Notes under the pieces: generated by a model
What the model saw: only the letters and a program-made list of their open reading frames with translations
The model's database searches: none
Told to the model about the DNA's origin: nothing
Part shown: positions 1 through 12,977 of the stretch, piece after piece
How positions within the stretch are numbered: the stretch's first letter is position 1
Layout: each line of letters starts with the position of its first letter
Position numbers and translations under genes: made by a program
DNA from: Polyangium jinanense
Lineage (GTDB): Bacteria > Myxococcota > Polyangia > Polyangiales > Polyangiaceae
DNA length: 64,000 nucleotides
Direction of reading: 5' to 3'
NCBI RefSeq assembly: GCF_028435365.1
Contig: NZ_JAGTJJ010000008.1
Coordinates: 124,001 to 188,000 of the forward strand

Positions 1-1648
<1,648 letters not shown>

Positions 1649-1670
1649 CGGGGGCAAACCCCCAAGCACA

Positions 1671-1702
1671 AAGCCCTCCTCGGCGCTGCTCGAGGGGGGC
1701 TT
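1671..1702. terminator. Bidirectional hairpin between gyrB and the convergent lipoprotein gene
   Basis: Arms AAGCCCTCCTCG (1671-1682) and CGAGGGGGGCTT (1691-1702) pair over 12 positions with one T-G wobble and an 8-nt loop. The position between two convergent stop codons and the AAGCCC...GGGCTT form fit a bidirectional intrinsic terminator, although only short T runs follow. Confidence 0.7.
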
Positions 1703-1718
1703 CGTGTTTCGAAGGGTT

Positions 1719-2264
1719 TTACTTCTTCAGCATGTTGTTCGGGCCGCCCTTGGCGCGGTCCTTGGGGACGGGCCTCTGCCACGAGGTGCCGTCCACGTTC
1801 ATCCAGGAGACGACCACCTCGATGGTGGCATCGGCCTTCCCGGCGGCCTTGTCGAAGGGCCCGACCGTGATATCGGCCGCCTGACCGGCGTCGAGCCCCT
1901 TCGGGTGCTTGCCGCTGATCATCTCGATGAGCTTGCCGTCTTTGTCGTACGCGAACGCCTTGTACTCGAGCATCTTGATGCCTTGCTCGCTCGCGTTCTT
2001 GAGCTTGCCGCCAAAGCCCTTGTCGGCGACGGCGCCCTGCTCGAACTTCACCGCGTCGGCGACGGCCTCGAGCGTCGCGCTGTCGAGCTTCTTCGGCTCG
2101 GCCTTGGCCGGCTCCGCCTCTTTTTTGGGCGCCGCATTGGCGTCGGCGCTCTTGGCGCTCGCCTCGGCTGCGGGTTTGTCCTGATTGGTTTCGGTCTTGG
2201 ACTGCCCGCAGCCGGCGAGCAGCAATGCACCGAGTGTAACCGCAATGAGAAGGTTCGCTTTCAT
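1719..2264 (-). CDS. Small lipoprotein of unknown function
   Basis: A 181-residue protein with a lipoprotein signal peptide: basic start, hydrophobic stretch, lipobox LLAGC with Cys19. An Ala/Lys/Glu-rich linker (about residues 25-65) follows, then a domain of about 115 residues rich in beta-type sequence (YKAFAYDKDGKLIEMISGK). I chose the ATG at 2264 rather than an upstream in-frame GTG because it starts the signal peptide cleanly. It converges on gyrB and shares its terminator. I do not recognise the globular domain; a surface or periplasmic location facing the outer membrane is inferred from the lipobox alone. Confidence 0.75.
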   Translation of the reverse strand: MKANLLIAVTLGALLLAGCGQSKTETNQDKPAAEASAKSADANAAPKKEAEPAKAEPKKLDSATLEAVADAVKFEQGAVADKGFGGKLKNASEQGIKMLEYKAFAYDKDGKLIEMISGKHPKGLDAGQAADITVGPFDKAAGKADATIEVVVSWMNVDGTSWQRPVPKDRAKGGPNNMLKK

Positions 2265-2312
2265 CGCGCGGCACACTAGGCGAGCTTGCCCTGGCCTGTC
2301 CAGGGCGTTACG

Positions 2313-4694
2313 TCAGTTCGGTCCGCCCTCACAAACGCCGCTACCCTGGGCGACGTTGTTGTCGGTCCGGCATTCGTGCCACGCGTGCGGCGGCGATTGA
2401 TCATCGACGATCACGAAGATCTTTTTCGACCCATCGAGCACGCCGGCCGGCGGCATCGGGAGGGGGAGCGTCACGTCCTCGGCTTCGGCCGGATAAAGCA
2501 CCTTCGTGGTCATGACGGGGCTGCCGGGCAGCGGCACGCCGCCGTTTGCCGGGTCGTCCAGGTAAAACCCGATGTTCACGCCCGCCGGTACGCTCGCCTC
2601 GCCGATGTTGCGCACGCGCGCGATGAGCCCGTACGTCGGGCCTCCGCAGATCGGGAACACCGTGGCGACGAGGTCCGGCGCGGAGAACTCGCCCGAGGGC
2701 TGCACGTTTTGCCGGAAGTTGTTGAGCTTCGGCTGCTTGTAGTTCGGCTGCTCCACCGTGGGGATCGTCCCGTCCTCCTCCACGTTCGTCACGTGATACC
2801 CATGCTGATTCCACACCCGGCGCGTGCGGACCCAGTTTCCGTTTTTATCGCCGAAGATCCGCACGCCCGCCGTCTTCGAGCCGTCCGCGCAGGTAAAACT
2901 CGAATACGAGTTCGACACGACCACGATGTCGGCCTGCCCGTCGTTGTCGACGTCGGCGACCAGCGGATACTCGTAGAGCGTGCCGTTCGTATTGCACGTC
3001 TCGTAAAGCACCGTTCCGTCGGTCCCGGCATAGACGTGGATCATCTTCTCGTCGGCGTAGACGACCTCGGCCTTGCCGTCGCCCTCGAAATCGAAGACCG
3101 AGCTGCCCGTCGAGGCGGACGAGCAATCCTGGGTTTGCCGGATCCAGAGCAGCGTCTCGGCGTTCGGGATCGCGGGGGCCATGAGCTTCTTGCCGTCGAA
3201 GACCGCGTATCCAACGCCGCCGGCCATGGCCACGTCGGGCGTACCGTCGCCATTGAAGTCCGCCACCGTGGGCGGGCCGCCGCCTTGCGTGTAGCCCGTG
3301 CTGTTCGTGGGGCAGAGCGCCGGATTGAGGGTGCCGTTGATGTCGATGCCCGTGCGCACGACCTTGAAGCCGCCGGGCTCGTTCGGGTCCACGCGCCAGA
3401 TCCGGAGCTCGTGGTTCGAATTGTAGATCCCGATGACCTCGGGAATGCCGTCCTTGTCGAGGTCGCCGACGGCGGGGAAACTCGCAACGAGGCTGGAGTC
3501 GACGAGGAGCGTGCCGTCAGCCTTGTAAATGCGCCTGCCCGTGACGATGTCGAGCTTGCCGTCGGCGTCCATGTCGGAGACCACGACGTTCGAGGTGTTC
3601 GCCGGGTCGAACGTCGCGACGGTCGCGCCCGTCTTTCCGTCGAGGATCTGCGATTCCACCACGACCTCGACGTCGCCGTCCTGATCGAGGTCCGCGAGCG
3701 AGGACATGAAACACGTGCCGGGCCCGCTGAGCCAGAGCTCCGCGCCCGTCGCCGTATAAGCGCGCGCACGGCCGTCGATCGTGCAGACCACGATCTCATT
3801 GCCCGGCACGCCGTCGATGTTGCCCGCGGCGATCGAGCGGCCCGGGTGGTTCTGGCTCGTTGCGCCCGCGTTCGCGGTCCACTTCTCGACGATCTGGCCA
3901 TTGACGATCGAAATGGCGTGGAGCGTGCCATTTTCGTTGTACTTGTTCGTCTGGAACGTGAGGAAGACGATTTCCGGGATGTCGCGCTCGTCGACGACAC
4001 CGTCGCAGGTGTCGTCGTCGAGCTGGATCACGACGGGCGCCATCATCACGCTGTCCTGCGTGTTCGCCGCGGCCGGGTTTCCCCAGGCGTACTTGAGCAC
4101 GGGCTCGAACTGGCCGACGGGCGGCTTGTACTCGCATTTCGCGAGGCAGGTGATCGGGTCGTTCGGGCCGGGCTCCATGCCGGGCGCGCATTCGGGCGGC
4201 TGCGGCAAGCATTTGCCCGTCGCCGGCGTCACGCCGCCCTGGCACGATCCGCCCGCGCCGCCGTCGGGCATGCCGCCCGGCTCGCCGAGCGCATATTCGC
4301 AGTAGGAGCCCGCGGGGCATTCCGTGGCGTCGATGCACGTCGTGCCGGGGACCACGCATTGCTGGAACGAGCAGACCTCCGCGTCGCCGCAGCAAGCCGT
4401 CCCACAGGCCTTGTCCTGCGTGCAGCACACGCCGCCCGACGTGCAGACGCCGCCGTCGCCGCAGGCCTCGCCGGGCGTGCAGCCGTTGGTTCCGCTGTCG
4501 CCGAAGAGGTCGCCGCCCTGACCACCCTGGCCGCCGCCGCCCTGACCGCCCTGGCCGCCGCTGCCGCCCGAGGAGGTGCCTGCGGAGGCGCCGCTGCCCG
4601 TCACGTTACCGTCACCGCACGAGGCGAGCGCGGCCGCGAGGGACGGGACCACGAGCGCCGTGAAAGCGAGAAAAGAGAGCCGATGTTTGCGCAT
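2313..4694 (-). CDS. FG-GAP/VCBS-repeat lipoprotein with CARDB-like C-terminal domain
   Basis: A 793-residue predicted surface lipoprotein: signal peptide with lipobox AALASC (Cys26), a Gly/Ser/Gln-rich linker (about 28-60), a Cys-rich segment (about 62-165) and then about eight repeats with calcium-type DxDxDG loops such as DLDQDGDVEVV, DMDADGKLDIV, DLDKDGIPEVI and DVDNDGQADIV. These are typical of FG-GAP/VCBS beta-propeller proteins. The last 130 residues (DLVATVFPICGGPTYGLIA...) resemble a CARDB adhesion-type Ig-like fold. Its start faces clpB on the other strand, so the two share about 137 bp of control region. Function is inferred only as cell-surface binding or adhesion; no catalytic motif is visible. 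Confidence 0.8.
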   Translation of the reverse strand: MRKHRLSFLAFTALVVPSLAAALASCGDGNVTGSGASAGTSSGGSGGQGGQGGGGQGGQGGDLFGDSGTNGCTPGEACGDGGVCTSGGVCCTQDKACGTACCGDAEVCSFQQCVVPGTTCIDATECPAGSYCEYALGEPGGMPDGGAGGSCQGGVTPATGKCLPQPPECAPGMEPGPNDPITCLAKCEYKPPVGQFEPVLKYAWGNPAAANTQDSVMMAPVVIQLDDDTCDGVVDERDIPEIVFLTFQTNKYNENGTLHAISIVNGQIVEKWTANAGATSQNHPGRSIAAGNIDGVPGNEIVVCTIDGRARAYTATGAELWLSGPGTCFMSSLADLDQDGDVEVVVESQILDGKTGATVATFDPANTSNVVVSDMDADGKLDIVTGRRIYKADGTLLVDSSLVASFPAVGDLDKDGIPEVIGIYNSNHELRIWRVDPNEPGGFKVVRTGIDINGTLNPALCPTNSTGYTQGGGPPTVADFNGDGTPDVAMAGGVGYAVFDGKKLMAPAIPNAETLLWIRQTQDCSSASTGSSVFDFEGDGKAEVVYADEKMIHVYAGTDGTVLYETCNTNGTLYEYPLVADVDNDGQADIVVVSNSYSSFTCADGSKTAGVRIFGDKNGNWVRTRRVWNQHGYHVTNVEEDGTIPTVEQPNYKQPKLNNFRQNVQPSGEFSAPDLVATVFPICGGPTYGLIARVRNIGEASVPAGVNIGFYLDDPANGGVPLPGSPVMTTKVLYPAEAEDVTLPLPMPPAGVLDGSKKIFVIVDDQSPPHAWHECRTDNNVAQGSGVCEGGPN

Positions 4695-4784
4695 GAAGGC
4701 GCATCTTCGCCGAGGGCGCCCGTCCGTGTCGATCGCGAAGAACCCGAAAAGGACTCCCGAGCGTGTGACCTCTTCGCTTCCTTG

Positions 4785-4797
4785 GCAAGGGCCTTGC
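4785..4797. promoter_or_regulatory. Short inverted repeat in the divergent region upstream of clpB
   Basis: GCAAGG (4785-4790) and CCTTGC (4792-4797) form a perfect inverted repeat separated by one base, 34 bp before the chosen clpB start. It could be an operator, but it is short, GC-rich and not a CIRCE element, and I see no convincing heat-shock promoter. Low confidence. Confidence 0.25.
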
Positions 4798-4831
4798 TTG
4801 CGTGAGATCCGGCCTTAGTTTCGGTCGTGCC

Positions 4832-8777
<3,946 letters not shown>

Positions 8778-8871
8778 CCTCACCCCCATCCCCTCTCCAC
8801 TCCGTGGAGAGGGGGGAAGACGCGCGTTTCTCCTCCCCTCTCCACTCCGTGGAGAGGGGTTGGGGGTGAGG
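8778..8871. repeat. Nested palindromic repeat element (copy 1, double hairpin)
   Basis: A 94-bp compound element directly after the serS stop. Outer arms CCTCACCCCCA (8778-8788) and TGGGGGTGAGG (8861-8871) are perfect 11-bp complements. Inside are two identical 25-bp hairpins, CCCCTCTCCAC-tcc-GTGGAGAGGGG, at 8790-8814 and 8835-8859. Related single-hairpin copies lie at 52170-52206 and 53660-53695. The form resembles REP-like or small mobile palindromic repeats; it may also act as a terminator for serS. Confidence 0.85.
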
Positions 8872-8996
8872 CCTGCGAAAACTTGGCCGACCTCACGAGA
8901 ACCCTGTAGGAGCGCCCTAGTCACGTCGAGCGTCCGCCCGTCGCCCCATATCGCGGGGCCTGCGGACGCCCGGTGTTTGTCGGGAAGGGGCGTCTC

Positions 8997-9953
8997 ATGC
9001 AGGCGTCGTGTGCGTCGTCGTCCATCAAAAGCAGGGACCCGGAAGACACGATCCCGAGCGTCTTTCAGCCGCGCTCGTCCATGCTCCCGCCCCCCGCGGA
9101 GAACCAGGCCGAGACGCAGCCGGCGCCGCTCGTGCGCGAGAGCCATCCGACGATCCCCTACGAGCGCGCGAACCCCAAATCCTGGTTCGCCGCCCAGAAG
9201 AGGCGCAGGCTCGCGCGGCTCCACCTCGACGAGGAGAGCACCGAGAGCGGCCGCCCCATGCCCGAGTGGTGCGTGGAGCACGGCCCGGGTCTGCGGGCCA
9301 TGACCACGTTCGAGCTCTGGATGGCCCTCGCCAGGGGTGAGATCGGGGCCGAGACGACGGTCTGGCGCGACGGGATGGAGGGGTGGAGGCGCATCGAGCA
9401 CATCCCCGAGCTCGCCTATGCGCTCGCCGATTCGGTCTCGTTCGACCCGCCGCTCGTGACGCCCGCGCCCTTGCCGGACGTCGCGCTCACGCCGCCGCGT
9501 GGCGAATCGAGGACGCCTCTCACCTTCAGCGGTGCCGTCGCGCAGACGGGCGACCCTCCGCACGTACGGTCTCTCGAGGGAGACGAGACCCGCTCGGAGC
9601 CGATTTCGCTCCCTGTTCGGGCGTGGCCCTTCGGTCGCAAAGGTGGGTCACGACGGTCTCTGGCAGGGCAAGGAGGGTTCTCCTTCTTACTCGGGTGTGT
9701 CGTGGCGGTGACGGCCGTTGGCCTCGCGCTCGTGCATCGAGGGATCGCGCCTGCGGTTCTGTCTGGGCAAGCCGGGGGTCCGGACCGTCCCGCGCTCGTG
9801 TCCGGAGCCTCCGAGCTCGTGTCGAAAGTGGGGCACAGGACGGTCGAGACCTTCCGGCAGACAGAGGCGGCTCCCATGGCGCCCCCTCCGCCCTCGGCGC
9901 GCCACCATACCGACCCGGGTCAGAGACGGTCGCGACGGGGCGTTCGGCGGTAG
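8997..9953 (+). CDS. GYF_2-like domain protein with one membrane segment
   Basis: A 318-residue protein. Residues about 88-135 (EWCVEHGPG...MTTFELWMALARGEI...TTVWRDGMEGWRRIEHIPEL) match the pattern of the GYF_2/DUF4339 domain, a small protein-protein interaction fold common in myxobacteria. One transmembrane helix is predicted at about 229-251, followed by a Pro/Arg-rich tail. ATG 8997 is preferred because GAAGGGG lies just upstream; an in-frame GTG at 8973 is the alternative. The 3' end overlaps a cluster of GACCGTC/GACGGTC motifs, and the very Arg-rich C-terminus is unusual, so the exact end could reflect repeat insertion. Specific role unknown. Confidence 0.7.
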   Translation: MQASCASSSIKSRDPEDTIPSVFQPRSSMLPPPAENQAETQPAPLVRESHPTIPYERANPKSWFAAQKRRRLARLHLDEESTESGRPMPEWCVEHGPGLRAMTTFELWMALARGEIGAETTVWRDGMEGWRRIEHIPELAYALADSVSFDPPLVTPAPLPDVALTPPRGESRTPLTFSGAVAQTGDPPHVRSLEGDETRSEPISLPVRAWPFGRKGGSRRSLAGQGGFSFLLGCVVAVTAVGLALVHRGIAPAVLSGQAGGPDRPALVSGASELVSKVGHRTVETFRQTEAAPMAPPPPSARHHTDPGQRRSRRGVRR

Positions 9954-9987
9954 CGACCGTCCCCGAAGACGAGCGCGACCCTCCTGC

Positions 9988-10060
9988 GCTGGGGGTCGAC
10001 CGCCGGCGAGGTTGGTCACGGCTCTGTTTCGCTGGGGGTCGACCGTCGCCGAAGTCGGTC
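9988..10060 (+). repeat. Imperfect direct repeat, 43-bp period, upstream of tRNA-Gln
   Basis: A 30-bp unit beginning GCTGGGGGTCGACCG at 9988-10017 recurs at 10031-10060 with four mismatches (GACCGCCGGCGAGGTTGGTC against GACCGTCGCCGAAGTCGGTC). It lies in the 214-bp gap between the GYF-domain gene and the tRNA gene. Confidence 0.7.
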
Positions 10061-10167
10061 GGCCTCCTCCCGCGGCCGGCAGCGACCGTCTCCTCGGCAC
10101 GTGCCAAGCGGGGAGAGTCGCGCTATCGTCCCGGCCCTCTCGAGCTCCGGGCATGCCCGGGGCTCAC

Positions 10168-10241
10168 TCCGGCGTCGTCTAAGGGCAGGACGGGGGACTT
10201 TGAATCCCCTAATCATGGTTCGAATCCATGCGCCGGAACCA
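10168..10241 (+). tRNA. tRNA-Gln (anticodon UUG), CCA encoded
   Basis: A cloverleaf folds by eye. Acceptor TCCGGCG (10168-10174) pairs with CGCCGGA (10231-10237); the anticodon stem GGGGA/TCCCC carries loop CTTTGAA with anticodon TTG; the T arm is CATGG-TTCGAAT-CCATG. The discriminator is A, and the 3' CCA (10239-10241) is encoded. It reads CAA (and CAG by wobble). It stands alone between a membrane protein gene and an ECF sigma factor. Confidence 0.95.
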
Positions 10242-10293
10242 CTAGCGTCCCCCGACCGAGGGCGTTTACCGTAGCTGCGAGGAGCAGCCGGGC

Positions 10294-10920
10294 GTGACGA
10301 GCGACGACGAGACCGAGGAGGCCAGGTTCGTCGCGCGTCTCGTGGCGCGTGACGAGTCGGCCTTCAACGAACTCGTGGTCGCCTACGAGCGACGCGTGTT
10401 CGCGCTCGTGTTCCGGATGATCGGGCGACGCGACGAGGCCGAGGACCTCGCGCAAGAGGTGTTCGTCCAGGTCTTCAAGGCGATCGATCAGTTCCGCGGA
10501 GAGTCGAAGCTCTCCACGTGGATCTTCCGGATCGCCGTGAACCTCTGCAAGAACAAGGCGAAGTACCTGTCGCGGCGCAAGGTGGGCGAGCAGGAGGACG
10601 TCCACGAGATCGCCGATCGCGTGACGGGCGACGGCGGCAAGGGCGTCACGGTGAGCGGAGCGATCAACCGCCCGGACGAGATTCTGGAGGGCATGCAGCT
10701 CGAGCGCATCGTCAGGCGCGCGATCGAGCAAGTCGACGCGGACTTCCGCGAGGTCTTGATCCTGCGCGACGTGGAGGACATGTCCTACGACGAGATCGCG
10801 GAGGTGACGGGCTTGCCGGAAGGCACGGTGAAGAGCCGCATTTTCCGCGCCCGCGCGCAGCTCCGGGCCCTGGTCGAGAAGGCGCTCGGCGACAAGCTGA
10901 GGAGCGAGAAGAAGGCATGA
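10294..10920 (+). CDS. ECF-type RNA polymerase sigma factor (RpoE-like)
   Basis: A 208-residue group IV sigma factor. Region 2 (about residues 23-95, with RMIGRRDEAEDLAQEVFVQV) binds core RNA polymerase and the -10 element; region 4 (about 143-195, with YDEIAEVTGLPEGTVKSRI) is the helix-turn-helix for the -35 element. The linker between them is longer than usual and Gly/Lys-rich. Start is GTG 10294, preceded by GAGGAG. The stop overlaps the next start (ATGA at 10917-10920), so the pair is translationally coupled. Target genes cannot be read from this sequence. Confidence 0.92.
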   Translation: MTSDDETEEARFVARLVARDESAFNELVVAYERRVFALVFRMIGRRDEAEDLAQEVFVQVFKAIDQFRGESKLSTWIFRIAVNLCKNKAKYLSRRKVGEQEDVHEIADRVTGDGGKGVTVSGAINRPDEILEGMQLERIVRRAIEQVDADFREVLILRDVEDMSYDEIAEVTGLPEGTVKSRIFRARAQLRALVEKALGDKLRSEKKA

Positions 10921-11393
10921 GCGGCGACGCGAAGCGAAAGCCAGAGGCGGGCGCGCCGGCCGACGATCAGGATCTGCTCGGCACGGAGGGCGACGTCACG
11001 GGCGAGGAGGCCGAGCGCCTCGCGGCCGAAGCAGAGCGCTGGCTCGACGCCGAAGAGAAGTCCGCGGCGAAGGACGAGACGTCGGGCGCAGACGAAACAG
11101 GCGCGGCGAAGACGCGTGACGAGGACGAGGACGAAGCGCCGCTTGACGAGGTCGAGGTGCGCGAGCTGCTCCGGCGCGCGCTGCGTCCACCGCCGGGCGC
11201 GGTGGCGCCGAGCCTGCTCGGAGGCGTGCAGAAGAAGCTGCGCACGCGCTCGCGAGGGAAGTTTTACGGCGACGGATGGAGCACGTCGCGCTCGCCGCGC
11301 TCGACGTACCTCGTGACCAGCGTGCTCATGCTGGTGCTCGTCGCGTTCGTGTTTTTGGTGCTCCTTCCGTGGGGCGGCGCCGCGCTCCCTTGA
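10917..11393 (+). CDS. Single-pass membrane protein coupled to the ECF sigma factor (possible anti-sigma)
   Basis: A 158-residue protein that starts inside the sigma stop codon (ATGA). Residues 1-80 are very acidic and Ala-rich, residues 78-105 (EVRELLRRALRPPPGAVAPSLLGGVQKKL) look like a short amphipathic module, and about 131-153 is a strong transmembrane helix close to the C-terminus. It has the position and topology (cytoplasmic N-terminus, one helix) of an anti-sigma factor but lacks the zinc-binding HxxxCxxC of the ZAS family, and almost nothing lies beyond the membrane. Anti-sigma function is therefore inferred from context. It converges on the next gene with a 10-bp gap. Confidence 0.65.
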   Translation: MSGDAKRKPEAGAPADDQDLLGTEGDVTGEEAERLAAEAERWLDAEEKSAAKDETSGADETGAAKTRDEDEDEAPLDEVEVRELLRRALRPPPGAVAPSLLGGVQKKLRTRSRGKFYGDGWSTSRSPRSTYLVTSVLMLVLVAFVFLVLLPWGGAALP

Positions 11394-11403
11394 GCGACGC
11401 GCC

Positions 11404-12966
11404 CTAGGCCACGAGCTCGTCGTCTTCGACGGCCTTCGCGCTCGGCTCCGACGCGCCCGCGGCGGGCAGGTGAATCAGAAACCGCGTGCCGCCGCCTTCA
11501 CGGCCGAGGCAGCGGATCGTTCCGCCGTGCGCTTCCACGATGTCACGCGTGACCGCGAGGCCGAGGCCCGTGCCGCGTTGCTTCGTGGTGAAGAAGGGAT
11601 CGAAGATCGACGCGCGTAGCTCCTCGGGCACGCCCGAGCCCGTGTCGTCGACCGCGAGATCGATGCCATCGTCCTTGGCCTTGCGGATCGACACGACGAG
11701 CTCGCCGCCTTTCGCCATGGCCTCGCGCGCGTTGCGCACGAGGTTCAGGAGCGCCTGACGGAACTGCGACTCGTCGAGGCGCGCGTCGGGCAGATCGTCG
11801 TCGGCATCCACGCGGCTCGCCACGCCGCCGCGGTCGAGCTCGGGTCGCACGAAGGCCACGAGCTCGCGCGCGAGGTCCTCGACGCGCTCGCGTTCGAGCC
11901 GCGGGCGAGGCCTGCGCGAGATGCTGAGGTACTGCTCGGCGATGCGCGAGAGCCGCTCCACCTCGGCCTTGATGGCGACGACGAGCTGCGAGGCCTCCTT
12001 GTTGTCCGACGACGCGACCTCCTCTTCGAGCAGCTCCAAATTGAGGCCGATCGACGACAGGGGATTGCGAATCTCGTGCGTGACGTGCGCGGCCATCTTG
12101 CCGATGGCGGCGAGGCGCTCGGCGTTGACGAGCTCGCTGCGGGCGCGCTGGATGGCGGCGACCATGCCCTCGAACGTGGTCGCGAGCTCGCCGATTTCGT
12201 CGTTCGTGGCCATGACCTCGCGCGGCGTGAGGTCGCCTTGGGCGACGGCCTTCGCGCGCTCGGTGACGGCCGTGAGCGGCGCGAGCACGCGGCGCGCGTA
12301 GATGGAGATCACCACGCCGACGAGCAGCGTGAGCACGAAGAGGCCGACGAGGAGCTGGATGGACCGGGCCTCGCGTCGTTTCGCCTCGGCCGTGAGGCTC
12401 TCCATCCGCTCCTCGACGCGCAGCTTGATGGCGCGGAGCCGCTGCGCGCCCTCGGCCTCGCGCTTGAGCAGCTCGTCCCGCGCCCGCTCCGCGGCTTCAC
12501 GATCGCTCACCGCGAGCGCCTGGAAGAGCTGCCCGAACCGCTCGGGATCCGCGCCGAGCAGCCGCTCGATCGCCGCGGCCTCGCGTACGATCTCGTCCTG
12601 GAACTTCGCGACGGAAGGATCTTCGTCGACGAGCCCTTTCTCCGCGGCTTCGCGCACGTGCGCGAACGTGAGAGGGCGCGTGCGGCGCGCGGTCTCGATC
12701 CACTCGCGCACGTCGCCGGGGTTTTTCGCGGCCGTGATGTGGTTGAGCTGCGCGTTGAACACGTTCTGCGCGGCCAGGGCCTCGCCCACGCGGAGCAGGA
12801 GCGGCGCGTATCCGCTGCGGAGGAGCTCCGCGCCTTGCGACGTGTCGCGCAGCGCGCGAAAGCTCCAGGTCACGGTGAGCGCGAAGGCCGCGAGCACGAG
12901 CACGTAACTCGCGAGCAGCCTGCTCGAGACGGTTCGCCTTCGGCGAGGAACCTTCGGGGTCGACAT
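11404..12966 (-). CDS. Membrane sensor histidine kinase with HAMP domain
   Basis: A 520-residue sensor kinase: transmembrane helix about 18-40, a helical periplasmic sensor region (about 41-200), second transmembrane helix about 201-223, HAMP linker, dimerisation box with phospho-acceptor His297 (HVTHEIRNPLSS), and a HATPase domain with N box (LLNLVRNAREAM), G1 (DTGSGVPEE), F box (FDPFFTTKQ) and G2 (GTGLGLAV). I use ATG 12966; the frame stays open upstream but runs into the Fe-S gene. It lies 11 bp downstream of that gene on the same strand, so it is probably the last gene of a kinase/Fe-S/kinase operon. No response regulator is adjacent. Confidence 0.92.
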   Translation of the reverse strand: MSTPKVPRRRRTVSSRLLASYVLVLAAFALTVTWSFRALRDTSQGAELLRSGYAPLLLRVGEALAAQNVFNAQLNHITAAKNPGDVREWIETARRTRPLTFAHVREAAEKGLVDEDPSVAKFQDEIVREAAAIERLLGADPERFGQLFQALAVSDREAAERARDELLKREAEGAQRLRAIKLRVEERMESLTAEAKRREARSIQLLVGLFVLTLLVGVVISIYARRVLAPLTAVTERAKAVAQGDLTPREVMATNDEIGELATTFEGMVAAIQRARSELVNAERLAAIGKMAAHVTHEIRNPLSSIGLNLELLEEEVASSDNKEASQLVVAIKAEVERLSRIAEQYLSISRRPRPRLERERVEDLARELVAFVRPELDRGGVASRVDADDDLPDARLDESQFRQALLNLVRNAREAMAKGGELVVSIRKAKDDGIDLAVDDTGSGVPEELRASIFDPFFTTKQRGTGLGLAVTRDIVEAHGGTIRCLGREGGGTRFLIHLPAAGASEPSAKAVEDDELVA

Positions 12967-12977
12967 GCGTGCGGTCG

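Noticed and set aside
2286..4805. An 839-codon plus-strand frame opposite the FG-GAP lipoprotein
   Set aside because: Arg/Val/Asp-rich shadow without domain character; the minus-strand gene has a signal peptide and repeats.
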